The position numbers were made by a program, and so were the translations under genes. From Anaerolineae bacterium (lineage in GTDB: Bacteria; Chloroflexota; Anaerolineae; Promineifilales; Promineifilaceae): a DNA stretch of 64,000 nt. The stretch covers positions 83,684 to 147,683 of the forward strand of contig JAHDWJ010000018.1 of NCBI GenBank assembly GCA_023384415.1, given 5' to 3'. Below the pieces are notes generated by a model that was not told the origin of the DNA, made no database searches, and worked only from the letters and a program-made list of their open reading frames with translations. Positions 9,711 to 18,842 of this stretch are shown here, piece by piece (positions within the stretch are counted from its first letter, which is position 1; every line of letters starts with the position of its first letter).

Positions 9711-11111
9711 TCAGGGGACACGGTAGCGGCGAATGGTGAGGCGGAAGAAGTCGGGGATTTCCTGGACTAACTGCCAGTTATTATCCAACCACAGCTGATC
9801 TGGGGTGGGGGCAATGGGGGACGCTGGCGCGTCGGTGATGTACCAGATGGTTTGGGTGGCCGCGGCCGCGTCGCGCAAACGTCTCTCACCGCCAGAACTG
9901 TTAGGGAATTGGGTGGCGTAATAATCATAAGGAATGCCGTTGTACGGGGGGGCTACCCAGACCCAATCGGTGGGTGCAGCAAAGGTATCGAGGAACGCGG
10001 CCGCGCCCCGCCAATCTGGTTTCGGCACCAGAAAGAGAGACACCAGCGAGGCCACCAGGGAAACGCTAACCATCAACCAGGCCATACGCCGTCCATCCTC
10101 TTGAAGCTGCCACACCAGCCAGGTGACGCCTAAAATGACCAGGGGCCAGCCCGTCACCAGCAGCCGTTTGGGGATGTACAACCGGGGAATGGGGGTCAGC
10201 AAGACGATGAGGAGAAAAGGGAAGAGGGTAAGGGGAGCAATAATGCTGGTAAGGGCTGGAGAACGCAGAGCCGCATACCCCAGAAAGGCGGCCGCAACCA
10301 ACCCCAGCCACCCCACCACCAGCAGCAGCACCAGGGTATCGGTGGAAATCTCCGGCAGTTGGCTAAACCGGCTGCGTACAAACTCCTCGTACATGACAAC
10401 TGTACGCTGGAAGGAGTTGCCTAACAGCGCCCACCAGGGGCGGAATAGCAGCCAGGCCAGCCCAGAAGCGGTGAGGCAAAGGAGTAGTTGGGTCAAATTG
10501 CGGCCGCGTCCCCACCAATAAACCAGCCAGACAGCCATAATCATCAACCAGACCGGAATCATCGTATGATCCATGTACAGGCCAAAAACTACCCCCACCA
10601 GATAAAGTGGCCAGGCCAGCTTATGCGGCCACACCAGGGCAAACATGACCAGCAGCCCGGCCAAAACCACAAACGGGTACATCCGGGCTTCCTGAGCATA
10701 CCAGATTTCCAGAGGGGAAAATGCTAACAGAGCCAGGGCGATCAGGCCAAACCGGGCATCAAAGAGCCGTTTGCCTACCTGGTAGATGAGAACGAGGCCA
10801 GCAATAGAGGCTAAGGCTGAAGGCAGACGCAGCCAAAATTCGCTGCCCATCGGCACAAGCTTGAGCCATTCATGCAAAAAGCTGAAATAAAGGGGGGGAT
10901 GGGGATCAAATCCGGACCAGATGACCTGGTGCCCCTGCGCGGCCGCGTACACCGCATACGCCTCATCCAGCCAGATACTCTTATCCGCCAGGGTGACCAG
11001 GCGCAGCAGCGCGGCCGCGACCACCAGCCACACCGGCCAGGAGAGCTTAGGTATACCATGATACCGGGAACTTAAAGGAAGTTGGGGGATCTCAGAGGAA
11101 CTCTCTCTCAT
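9711..11111 (-). CDS. GT-C glycosyltransferase of the ArnT/PMT (GT39/GT83) type
   Basis: This 466-residue membrane protein has the hallmark first external loop: DKSIWLDEAYAVYAA holds the Asp-Glu pair that acts as catalytic or metal motif in GT-C enzymes, and the next loop has FDPHPPLYFSFLHEWLKL. About eleven helices follow and the C-terminal roughly 120 residues form a soluble periplasmic domain. These enzymes use polyprenyl-phosphate sugars on the outer face of the membrane, so it may act with the GtrB-like enzyme at 6444-7418. Three downstream shadows in other frames were ignored. The acceptor is unknown. Confidence 0.85.
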   Translation of the reverse strand: MRESSSEIPQLPLSSRYHGIPKLSWPVWLVVAAALLRLVTLADKSIWLDEAYAVYAAAQGHQVIWSGFDPHPPLYFSFLHEWLKLVPMGSEFWLRLPSALASIAGLVLIYQVGKRLFDARFGLIALALLAFSPLEIWYAQEARMYPFVVLAGLLVMFALVWPHKLAWPLYLVGVVFGLYMDHTMIPVWLMIMAVWLVYWWGRGRNLTQLLLCLTASGLAWLLFRPWWALLGNSFQRTVVMYEEFVRSRFSQLPEISTDTLVLLLVVGWLGLVAAAFLGYAALRSPALTSIIAPLTLFPFLLIVLLTPIPRLYIPKRLLVTGWPLVILGVTWLVWQLQEDGRRMAWLMVSVSLVASLVSLFLVPKPDWRGAAAFLDTFAAPTDWVWVAPPYNGIPYDYYATQFPNSSGGERRLRDAAAATQTIWYITDAPASPIAPTPDQLWLDNNWQLVQEIPDFFRLTIRRYRVP

Positions 11112-11202
11112 TCGTGTTCCTCTTATCCGGGACTATCTTCACCGTAATGTCAATGAGTCAATGGTTGGCAGTAGAGTCCGGTAAGGGGGCATGTTTGGAT
11201 GA

Positions 11203-11814
11203 TTACGCTTCCCCGGCGGCTGTTTGCGCTTTATACATTGCTGTCGCCGCCAGTTGAGCCACCACCCCTAATAAAGAGAGATCGGCCGGGGTAAACAGCT
11301 CATGGTTATGTTTGTTTAGGGCTTGAAAAACGCCGAGGACCTGCTGGTTATACACGATGGGTACACAAATAAGCGATTGGGTTTGGAAGGCAAAGTTTTG
11401 GTCTACCCCAGCCGAGAAACGGGGATCGTTGTACACATTGCCCACGATAACCGGCTCTCGATTTTGGGCGACCCATCCGGCTATGCCTGTCCCTATAGGC
11501 ATCCGGTGCCCTATCAAGGTATGGCGCACCGCCCCATGCACCACCACAAAAACAAGTTCCTGCTTTTCCTCATCCACCAGCATCAACGACCCATCCATCG
11601 CTCCCAGAGTGTTCAGGGCTACTTCTAAAATCCCATCTAGCAGGAGCAAAATATCCGTTTCTGCATCAATGATGGTGGATATTTCATGGAGTTGGCGCAA
11701 GGCGTTGAGAATTCCCCGCAGCAGAAAAAGTTCCTCACGCAGCTCTTGATTCTCTTGCTGTAACCGTTTGCTTTCATTTTGTAGAAAGCGGGTTGTTGCT
11801 GGGGATTGGGTCAT
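11203..11814 (-). CDS. GAF-domain protein with N-terminal coiled coil
   Basis: This 203-residue protein starts (ATG 11814, weak GGAAA upstream) with a coiled coil, about residues 8-40 (RLQQENQELREELFLL), followed by a single GAF domain from about residue 55 to 195. The GAF shows MDGSLMLVDEE, GTGIAGWVAQNREPVIVGNVYNDPRF and SLICVPIVYNQQVLGVFQALNK. GAF domains bind small ligands or mediate dimerisation in signalling proteins; no output domain is attached, so it probably acts as a sensor subunit. An upstream extension to 11871 is possible but lacks conservation signals. Confidence 0.8.
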   Translation of the reverse strand: MTQSPATTRFLQNESKRLQQENQELREELFLLRGILNALRQLHEISTIIDAETDILLLLDGILEVALNTLGAMDGSLMLVDEEKQELVFVVVHGAVRHTLIGHRMPIGTGIAGWVAQNREPVIVGNVYNDPRFSAGVDQNFAFQTQSLICVPIVYNQQVLGVFQALNKHNHELFTPADLSLLGVVAQLAATAMYKAQTAAGEA

Positions 11815-11896
11815 GTCGTTTCCAAGATGGGTGAAACTTGAAATATTATATGAAACAGGCGGTGTGATCACTCGTCACGCTTCACGTATCGGGCCT

Positions 11897-12373
11897 CTAT
11901 TTTTCTGGGGTGGGGTTTTCCATCGCGGCCGCGTCCGTTTCAATTTTACGCAACCCATTCCGCACCACCCCCAGCGAATGGAGCAAATTTTCTTCTAATT
12001 TGCTCAACACTTCCATCACATAGGCATCGGCATCTCGTTTGAGAATTTCTGATTCCCGGCGGGCCCGTTCCAGGATGTTGTCACCACGCTGCTGCGCGGC
12101 CGCGACCACTGCATCTCGTTTCACCAACTCAGCTGCTTCTTGTCGGGCCAACGTCCGAATCCGGTCCGCCTCTTCTTTGGCCTGCGCCATGATACGATCT
12201 TTCTCCGCCTCAATCCGATTAGCTCGCTTAATCTCTTCCGGGATAGCGGCCCGCATTTGGTCAATCACATTAAAAATCTTATCCTCATTCACCAATAAAT
12301 TGGCGGTAAGAGGGAAGCGGGGGCTTTCACTAAGAACCTGCTCCAGACGGTCTAAAAGGTGTTGTATGTCCAT
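11897..12373 (-). CDS. DivIVA/ATP-synthase-B-like coiled-coil protein
   Basis: This 158-residue, highly charged, mostly helical protein has a short N-terminal module (DIQHLLDRLEQVLSESPRFPLT) followed by a long coiled coil, about residues 45-140, rich in Ala, Glu, Lys and Arg with heptad spacing. Such proteins are usually labelled DivIVA-like or ATP synthase B/B'-like and often lie beside coaD in Chloroflexota and Firmicutes genomes, as here (coaD starts about 100 bp away on the same strand). A scaffold role at the membrane or in cell division is a family-level guess only. Confidence 0.7.
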   Translation of the reverse strand: MDIQHLLDRLEQVLSESPRFPLTANLLVNEDKIFNVIDQMRAAIPEEIKRANRIEAEKDRIMAQAKEEADRIRTLARQEAAELVKRDAVVAAAQQRGDNILERARRESEILKRDADAYVMEVLSKLEENLLHSLGVVRNGLRKIETDAAAMENPTPEK

Positions 12374-12475
12374 AATGCGACCTCATTGAAGTTGCCGGCA
12401 AGCAATCAGTATCAAAATCATCTGGTGACATGAGATTCACCGCAAACTATTTGTCTGATTATAATGAATTTTGGC

Positions 12476-12997
12476 CTAATCCCGCAATGCCGGGGCACTA
12501 TAATCATTTTCGCCATTAAAACGGGCGTACAACGCACGAGCCACATGGGGGGGCACCATGCTGCTCACATCTCCGTGAAAAGAGGCGATCTCGCGCACGG
12601 TGGAGCTGCTGAGAAAGGTATGCTCCTCACGGGTGATGAGGGTCACGACTTCGATCTGGGGGGCCAGCCGTTGGTTAGCCAGGGCCATACGAAACTCAAA
12701 CTCGAAGTCAGAGAAGACGCGCAGTCCCCGCACCATAATGTTAGCCCCCACCTGTCGGGCAAAATCTACGGTCAGGCTGTTAAAGGGGCGCACCGAAATA
12801 TTAGGCTGACCCAGCAATGATTCTTCAATCATCTGCACCCGCTCTTCGGCTGAGAAGAGGACAGATTTGGTGGGCCGGCCGTGATCAAAGACGGCGACGA
12901 TGAGTTCATCAAAAATCGCGGCCGCGCGCATCATCAGGTTTAAATGTCCATAATGCACCGGATCAAATGTACCAGGGTAAACAGCTTTTCGAGTCAA
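12476..12997 (-). CDS. coaD: Phosphopantetheine adenylyltransferase
   Basis: CoaD transfers AMP from ATP to 4'-phosphopantetheine, the penultimate step of coenzyme A synthesis, in the cytoplasm. The 173-residue product has the nucleotidyltransferase GTFDPVHYGH motif at residues 9-18, with the expected His pair, then MVRGLR.FSDFE.E, which binds ATP, and HTFLSSSTVREIA near residue 125. Length is normal for the family. No ATG lies at the domain start: the frame offers TTG codons at 13006, 13003 and 12997. AGGAG at 13008-13012 and the usual N-terminus (MTRKAVYPGTF) favour TTG at 12997, although 13003 is also possible. Confidence 0.93.
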   Translation of the reverse strand: MTRKAVYPGTFDPVHYGHLNLMMRAAAIFDELIVAVFDHGRPTKSVLFSAEERVQMIEESLLGQPNISVRPFNSLTVDFARQVGANIMVRGLRVFSDFEFEFRMALANQRLAPQIEVVTLITREEHTFLSSSTVREIASFHGDVSSMVPPHVARALYARFNGENDYSAPALRD

Positions 12998-13068
12998 GGG
13001 CAACAATCTCCTAAAAGGTTATAAAACTTTACTAAAACAGGTATTGTTAAGACGCCAAGATCGCCAGG

Positions 13069-13260
13069 TTAGGCGGCCGCAATCTCCAAAACCCCTTTGT
13101 CCTCTTGGTATCTTTGTACTGAAAAATCTCTTCTTCGGGGCTTTTCATTGATATGCTTTATGGGTTTCAACATATAGCGTAAAGCCGCCTGCATACGACG
13201 CTGCCATTGATCCCCATATGCCTTAAACCAGGCCACATTCCTGATAACGTCTCCGTTCAT
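13069..13260 (-). pseudogene. BrnA-type antitoxin C-terminal fragment
   Basis: The 63-codon frame holds WFKAYGDQWQRRMQAALRYML, which matches the C-terminal ribbon-helix-helix end of BrnA antitoxins (F+a.G.gWq.rmn.aLr..l). The N-terminal dimerisation and toxin-binding part is missing, and about 28 unrelated codons follow, ending in a GCGGCCGC site at the stop. It sits directly behind a frameshifted BrnT-like gene and overlaps its shifted tail. I infer a decayed antitoxin; an independent small protein is less likely. Confidence 0.5.
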
Positions 13261-13491
13261 AGCTATTTGACTTTTGCTCTGAGATGATACAGATCAACGC
13301 TCTGTATATACGACAACGGCAACCAGATTCCTTAGTAAGCCTATACCTACCCCTCGTTCTTCACCATAATCCTGCCGCTCATCCAATTCTATTAACATGG
13401 GATAGCTAAACATGGTAACAACATCAGCTAAATCAATACCGTGTTGACGAATGTTTAGCTCGTTTTTCTTCTTACCCCATTCAAACCGCAT
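13226..13491 (-). pseudogene. BrnT-type toxin, frameshifted
   Basis: From ATG 13491 the first 65 codons match BrnT/DUF497 ribonuclease toxins (MRFEWGKKKNELNIRQHGID...DERQDYGEERGVGIG...VVVYTER) and then stop at 13294. In the next frame, starting at the same point, the rest of the family is recognisable: ICIISEQKSNSYERRRYQE, equivalent to the normal RIISARKA...ERR.YE ending. So one base was gained or lost just after the YTER motif. The partner antitoxin behind it is truncated as well. Confidence 0.65.
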
Positions 13492-13525
13492 GGTATCATT
13501 ATGCGGCAGAAAAGATCAACATTGG

Positions 13526-16150
13526 TTAGCTGACACTGGTCGCTTCAGCCCAGAAATTTTGCACTTTTTCTTGTAAAAGGGCATGTTCTGGGTTTTGCAG
13601 TTGGGGGTCACGGCTGAGGATGGTTTCGGCTTCGCTGCGGGCCATTTGCAGGGTGGTCATATCTAGCAAGGAAGCCATTTTTAGTTCTGGCAGCCCGCTT
13701 TGCCGCCGGCCGAAAAATTCGCCGGGGCCACGTAGTTGTAAATCTTTCTCCGCCAGGACAAACCCATCGTTGGTTTGCTCCAGGGCCGCCAGCCGCTCTT
13801 CCGTTTCCGGGTTGGTATTATCAGCCATGAGCAGGCAGTAGGATTGATGTTCCCCCCGCCCGACGCGGCCGCGAAATTGATGCAACTGCGCCAACCCAAA
13901 TCGGTTTGCCCCCTCAATCAGCATGACCGTACTGTTGGGCACATCTACCCCCACCTCAATCACCGAGGTTGAGACGAGAATCTGAATCTCCCCGGCATAA
14001 AATTCTCGCATCACCGCTTCTTTTTCCTCACCCTTCATGCGCCCATGCAGCAGCCCCACCCGGAACTCTGGGAATACTTCTCCTTGCAGGCGGGCATGTT
14101 CATCTACGGCCGCTTTGGCCTCAATCTTGTCTGACTCTTCCACCAGGGGGCAGATGATATACGCCTGGCGGCCGGCCTGAATCTGACCGCGCACAAAAGC
14201 GTAGGCCCGCTCTCGTTCGGTAGGGGCCAGCCAGCGGGTTTTGATCTCCTGCCGGCCAGGGGGAAGTTCATCCAGCACAGCCAGGTCTAAATCGCCATAC
14301 ATGGAAAGAGCCAGGCTGCGCGGGATGGGAGTAGCACTCATCACCAGCAGATGGGGGGTAATGGGGGTGGGCGCGGAGCTGCCGTTATCGCTGCCTTTGT
14401 CCCGCAGCGCCTGACGCTGCTCCACGCCAAAGCGATGTTGCTCATCCACTATGGCTAACCCTAATTTGTGGAAGCGCACATTCTCCTGAATGAGGGCGTG
14501 GGTGCCAATGACGATCTGGGCTGTGCCATCGGCTAATTCCTGGTAAATATCGCTCTTTTCCCCCTGGGCGACGGAGCCGGTAAGCAGCCGGATTTGCCAG
14601 TCAAAGGGGGCTAACATGCGGCGCAAGCTTTTGGCATGTTGTTCAGCCAAAATTTCGGTGGGGGCCATGAGGGCAGCCTGTGCCCCGGAAGCGACGGCAT
14701 TGACCATGGCCGCGGCCGCGACAACTGTCTTTCCCGCCCCTACATCTCCTTGGAGTAACCGGCTCATGGCTACCGGGCGGGCCATATCCCCGGCAATTTC
14801 CGTGATGACCCGCTGCTGTGCCCCGGTCAGTTGGAATGGTAAATGGGCGGTGAAGGTCTGGAACGCGGCCGCGTCGTGAGGCAGGGGTAAGGCTGGGGAG
14901 CTTTGCCACTGCTGCCGGTTTCCCAACATCCCTAACTGCAGCAAAAACAGCTCATCAAAAATAAGCCGCTGCCTGGCCTGGTGCAAAGTCGCCTGAGAAT
15001 CAGGAAAATGTATCTGATACAGCGCATCAGGCAGGGGGAGCAGTTGTAACCGCTGGCAAACCGCTTCGGGCAAAGGATCGGGCAGCTTGTTGGCCCATTG
15101 ATCCAGCACCATTTTGATAAGAGTGCGGAGTTTTTGGCTGTTCAACCCTTCCGTCTGGGAATAAACGGGCACAATCCGGCCAGTGCGGAGCATATCGCGG
15201 GCTACTGGCTCCCATTCCGGGTTGTTCAGGGTTGGCCGGCCTAAATATTGCTCCATCTTACCGCTGAGGGCGATTTGGGTGCCCGCTTTAAGCTGCTCGG
15301 CCAGCCACGGTTGGTTGAACCAGGTGGCTTGAATCTGGCCGGTGCCATCGCTGATCAACGCCTGCAAATAGGTCTGGTTGGTGCGGGTACGCCGGGCGCG
15401 AAGTTCCCACACGGTGCCAATGATGGTCACTTGCTCACCAAAAGCCACCCGATTAATTGGCTTCATCAGGCTGAAATCATCGTAGCGGCGGGGGAAATAG
15501 TAGAGCAAATCGTATAGAGTGGTGACGCCCCGGTTATGCAAAATTTTGGCTAATTTGAGACCCACGCCGCGCAGAACGGTGACCGGCTGGCGCACTCCTT
15601 CTAGATCAGGGGGGGCTTTGGGCAGCGGCTTGTAACCCAGTGGGGGGGCAGGTTTGACTTTTTCACGGGCTGGCGCTGCCGTCGCCGACACTGATGGAGC
15701 TGGTCCAGGAGTGGCCGGGGCCGATGTGGCTGGAGTGGCTGGTTTTTCCCGGGATTGGGTGGGCCGTTCTGGCTGTTTTCGTTCGGGGCGAGGGGGTTGG
15801 GTGGCGGTGGGTTTAGGTGAGCGGGGTGGCTGCTGCGGCCGCGACGGGGGAGAGGGTGGTGTCGGGGGAGCCAGGGGGGCCACCCGCTCCGCCCGGCTCG
15901 TTAATTTATCTCGCAGCCGCTCAATTGTCTGGGCGCGGGCTTCTTTACCTGGCAGGCGAGCATAATTGGCTAAAACCTCAGCCGTTTGCTCCACAAAAGC
16001 GCGGTCAGCCTCATCAACCGCTTCCTGGCGGGCCTGCGTGACCCAATAGGTAGCAAATTGGGCAATTCCTCCCACAACTGCTTTATCCAGATAACCCTGA
16101 GTAGCCTCTAATTTGAGAACAGATTCTAACCGCTTAAAAGATCGTGACAT
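13526..16150 (-). CDS. recG: ATP-dependent DNA helicase RecG
   Basis: RecG is a superfamily 2 helicase that remodels stalled replication forks and Holliday junctions. The 874-residue product has an N-terminal helical extension, a Pro/Ala-rich disordered linker (about residues 90-185), the wedge OB fold (about 200-330; KPINRVAFGEQVTIIGTVWELRARRTR), Walker A GDVGAGKT near 470, the DEQH box (IVDEQHRFGVEQRQ) near 568, SATPIPRSLALS near 610 and the C-terminal helicase domain with QLHQFRGRVGRGEHQSYC. I prefer ATG 16150 over the in-frame codon at 16180, because a TATAAT box lies between them at 16160-16165. All catalytic motifs are intact. Confidence 0.95.
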   Translation of the reverse strand: MSRSFKRLESVLKLEATQGYLDKAVVGGIAQFATYWVTQARQEAVDEADRAFVEQTAEVLANYARLPGKEARAQTIERLRDKLTSRAERVAPLAPPTPPSPPSRPQQPPRSPKPTATQPPRPERKQPERPTQSREKPATPATSAPATPGPAPSVSATAAPAREKVKPAPPLGYKPLPKAPPDLEGVRQPVTVLRGVGLKLAKILHNRGVTTLYDLLYYFPRRYDDFSLMKPINRVAFGEQVTIIGTVWELRARRTRTNQTYLQALISDGTGQIQATWFNQPWLAEQLKAGTQIALSGKMEQYLGRPTLNNPEWEPVARDMLRTGRIVPVYSQTEGLNSQKLRTLIKMVLDQWANKLPDPLPEAVCQRLQLLPLPDALYQIHFPDSQATLHQARQRLIFDELFLLQLGMLGNRQQWQSSPALPLPHDAAAFQTFTAHLPFQLTGAQQRVITEIAGDMARPVAMSRLLQGDVGAGKTVVAAAAMVNAVASGAQAALMAPTEILAEQHAKSLRRMLAPFDWQIRLLTGSVAQGEKSDIYQELADGTAQIVIGTHALIQENVRFHKLGLAIVDEQHRFGVEQRQALRDKGSDNGSSAPTPITPHLLVMSATPIPRSLALSMYGDLDLAVLDELPPGRQEIKTRWLAPTERERAYAFVRGQIQAGRQAYIICPLVEESDKIEAKAAVDEHARLQGEVFPEFRVGLLHGRMKGEEKEAVMREFYAGEIQILVSTSVIEVGVDVPNSTVMLIEGANRFGLAQLHQFRGRVGRGEHQSYCLLMADNTNPETEERLAALEQTNDGFVLAEKDLQLRGPGEFFGRRQSGLPELKMASLLDMTTLQMARSEAETILSRDPQLQNPEHALLQEKVQNFWAEATSVS

Positions 16151-16159
16151 AGTAGCGGG

Positions 16160-16165
16160 ATTATA
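16160..16165 (-). promoter_or_regulatory. Candidate -10 box of recG
   Basis: A perfect TATAAT on the minus strand ends ten bases before ATG 16150, with no ribosome site between them. If it is used, transcription would start within a few bases of the ATG, giving a nearly leaderless mRNA. No good -35 hexamer is visible at 17 bp. Confidence 0.35.
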
Positions 16166-16253
16166 CCCGCGAATTGGCAAACGGTGAATTACGGTTCACT
16201 CCAGCAAATTCCAAAGAGCGCGTAAAGGCTATAGATACCCTATTTGCCAGGGG

Positions 16254-18842
16254 GTGTTAGCTCTGTTACCCTTGCCGGGTATGTCTGCGTTATTGCTGCA
16301 CCCGACGCGGCCGCGTCTACCCCGCCGTTTTCTTTGGATTCCCTGGGCCGGGGGGGCTGTGCTGATCCTGGTGTGGGCCTGGGCCACTGGCTGGCCTCGG
16401 ACCACCCTCAAACCGGATATTGAGCAGGGACGATTGAATGTGGCTTTACCAGCCCCCACAGGCGCGGCCGCTATCCGGCAAACCTTTACCCCGCGCCGGG
16501 ATGGGTGGCAGGAGCTTGAACTGGTATTGGTACGGTATGGGGAGTCAGAAGGCGAGGATAGCGGCCGCCTCTTTTTGTATCTCCTGGACGCCGCTGGGGA
16601 TCTGGTTGCTCAGACAGAGTGGGCTACCGCCAACATCCGCCACAATGATAATCGCCGCTTTCGCTTTGCGCCTCAGCCAGGGGGGCAGCCATATACCTTA
16701 CTCATTCAAGGAAACGAGACCAACCAGGTTTCGGTATGGGCGTATGATTTAGACTTGTTGGCGGGGGGGGAGTTACAGCTTATAGGGTTGGCCAGCCAGG
16801 CCCAGGAGCTTCGCTTTACTACCTATTATCGGCTCACGCTGGGGCAGGCGGTTGTTTTGCTTGGGCAGATGGTTGGGCAGCAGGGCCTCTTTTTTCTGCT
16901 GGCGTTACTGCTGCTGCTGCTGCCCGGTCTGGTGCTGATTCGGGCCTGGGATTCTTTTAGCTGGTGGTGGCCCCGGCAGAAGGTTGGCCGTCTCTGGCCG
17001 CATGATTGGCCTACCCACCTGGCGTTAGCCATGGCCATCAGCCTTACCTTTTGGGCCTGGCTCTGGCTCTGGTGGAGTTGGCTTGGCCTGCGCTGGAGCA
17101 GCTGGTCATTGTGGCTGCTGGTAACCGGGCTGTTAGCGGCTGGCGGCTGGCTGGCGGCCGTTAGCCGTTCTCCGCACAACTTTGCTGACTCGCCCACTCG
17201 TCCACTCGCCTACTCACCCACTCGCCTACTCGCCTATTTGCCCCTCTTCCTCACCTTGCTCCTCGGCTTCGCCGGCCGCCTGTTGGCCCTGCGGGATGTG
17301 GCTTTCCCCCCCTGGGTGGATTCCAGCCGCCACGCCCTGATTACGGCAGTGATGATGGATCGGGGGCAATTTTTGCCCGATTATGCCCCGTTTTTACCGG
17401 TGGAGCGTGCCCCGTACCATTATGGCTTCCATGCTCTGACCGCTACCCTGGGGCTGATGACGGGGCGTGAGGTACATGAACTGCTGCTCTGGCTGGGGCC
17501 GCTGTTGAATGGGTTGGCCCCATTGGCTGTGTACGCGGCCGCGTTCCTGTTTACGCGCCATCGTTCCGTCAGCAGCGCGGCCGCGTTCCTGGTTGCCCTC
17601 CCCTTCTTCTTTCCCGCCTATTACGCCACCTGGGGCCGTTTCACCCAACTGACCGGGATGCTGATTTTGCCGCTGCTGTTGGGGTTGACCTGGCAGTTGG
17701 GAGAGGGATGTGGGCGGCGGGCCGCTAACCGGTGGCAGATGGCGAAGATGGTCATGGGGATTGGCGGGCTGGCAGCAGGGCTATTTTTACTCCATTTCCG
17801 GGTGTTTTTGCTTTATATCCCGTTTGCTTTGCTAGTGCTGTTCTGGCACACTGGGCGCATCTTGTTTTTTACCACCCCATTGATCCAGATGCGCTCCCGG
17901 CTGGGGCAGCTTTGGGGGATGCTCGCGGCCGCGGCTGGTCTGGCCCTCATCCTCATCATCCCTCGCCTGGTGCGCCTGGGCCAAGAGCATACCGTGAGCA
18001 GTGCCCTGGCTTCCAGCCCGGAAGGGTACAACGATTTCCCGGTGGCTTATTTTAAGACGGGTTGGGAGACCCCCTTTGCTTATGCCGCTTTGGCCGGAGT
18101 AGTGGCAGCTTTTTTGGTCTGGCTGGGCGGCCGCCGATGGGGGCGGGTTCCCTTGCTGTTAGGGCTGTGGGTCGGGGCACTTTTTTTGCTCCTGGGCGGC
18201 CGCGCCCTCGGTCTGCCGGAAACGTGGCTGATCAATATGAACAGCATGGTCATCAGCCTATATCTGCCTACCGCCCTGGTGCTGGCAATGGTGATTATCC
18301 CCCTGGGGCAGTGGCTCACTCGCTCCCATTGGCTGCTCCAGGTGATAGGATATGGGGTGATAGGGGGATGGTTCGCGGCCGCAGCGTTGTTTGGGCTGGA
18401 GCGGCAGAGCAGCATCCTGAACGAACAAACCATTTTGGCCCGCCCGGCTGATGTGGCTGGTCTCAGTTGGGTGCGCGAAAATATTCCCGCTGAGGCCCTG
18501 ACTGCCACCAGCAGTTGGCGCTGGCTAGGGCAAACGTGGGCCGGCAGTGATGGGGGGGCCTGGCTGGTGCCCCTGACCGGCATCCAGGCGACTGCACCGC
18601 CGGTTGATTATCTGTATAATCGGCAGCTAAGTTTGCAGGTACAAAGCTGGAATGTAACGATGAGTGAGATAACGGATTGGGCGAGTGAGGATGCGGCCGC
18701 TTATTTACGCTCACAGGGCATTACCCATATTTTCGTAGGCCAGAAAGGGGGGTTTTTCGACCCGTCCGCCCTGTCTAAGAACAATGCTCTCACCCTGTTG
18801 TACCAGCAAGATGGAGTTTTTGTTTTTGCGGTGAGAGATTGA
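16254..18842 (+). CDS. Large multi-spanning membrane protein, possible GT-C-like fold
   Basis: The 862-residue protein (GTG at 16254; ATG 16281 is an alternative) has one helix near residues 25-45, an extracytoplasmic domain of about 130 residues, then 12 or more helices up to about residue 720 and a soluble C-terminal domain. The loop ALITAVMMDRGQFLPDYAPF.PVERAPYHYGFHALTAT resembles first loops of uncharacterised GT-C/PMT-like proteins, but I cannot identify a catalytic pair with confidence. Residues near 310-330 are made of an in-frame simple repeat (SPTRPLAYSPTRLLAY) whose DNA matches the intergenic word at 6335-6372. It overlaps the following GNAT gene by one codon. Confidence 0.75.
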   Translation: MLALLPLPGMSALLLHPTRPRLPRRFLWIPWAGGAVLILVWAWATGWPRTTLKPDIEQGRLNVALPAPTGAAAIRQTFTPRRDGWQELELVLVRYGESEGEDSGRLFLYLLDAAGDLVAQTEWATANIRHNDNRRFRFAPQPGGQPYTLLIQGNETNQVSVWAYDLDLLAGGELQLIGLASQAQELRFTTYYRLTLGQAVVLLGQMVGQQGLFFLLALLLLLLPGLVLIRAWDSFSWWWPRQKVGRLWPHDWPTHLALAMAISLTFWAWLWLWWSWLGLRWSSWSLWLLVTGLLAAGGWLAAVSRSPHNFADSPTRPLAYSPTRLLAYLPLFLTLLLGFAGRLLALRDVAFPPWVDSSRHALITAVMMDRGQFLPDYAPFLPVERAPYHYGFHALTATLGLMTGREVHELLLWLGPLLNGLAPLAVYAAAFLFTRHRSVSSAAAFLVALPFFFPAYYATWGRFTQLTGMLILPLLLGLTWQLGEGCGRRAANRWQMAKMVMGIGGLAAGLFLLHFRVFLLYIPFALLVLFWHTGRILFFTTPLIQMRSRLGQLWGMLAAAAGLALILIIPRLVRLGQEHTVSSALASSPEGYNDFPVAYFKTGWETPFAYAALAGVVAAFLVWLGGRRWGRVPLLLGLWVGALFLLLGGRALGLPETWLINMNSMVISLYLPTALVLAMVIIPLGQWLTRSHWLLQVIGYGVIGGWFAAAALFGLERQSSILNEQTILARPADVAGLSWVRENIPAEALTATSSWRWLGQTWAGSDGGAWLVPLTGIQATAPPVDYLYNRQLSLQVQSWNVTMSEITDWASEDAAAYLRSQGITHIFVGQKGGFFDPSALSKNNALTLLYQQDGVFVFAVRD
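17185..17245 (+). repeat. In-frame copy of the intergenic CACTCGCC-type repeat
   Basis: About 60 bases of repeated CACTCGCCTACTCG-type words interrupt the membrane protein gene between two hydrophobic helices without breaking the frame. The same word, reverse-complemented, forms the spacer at 6335-6372. Confidence 0.6.
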
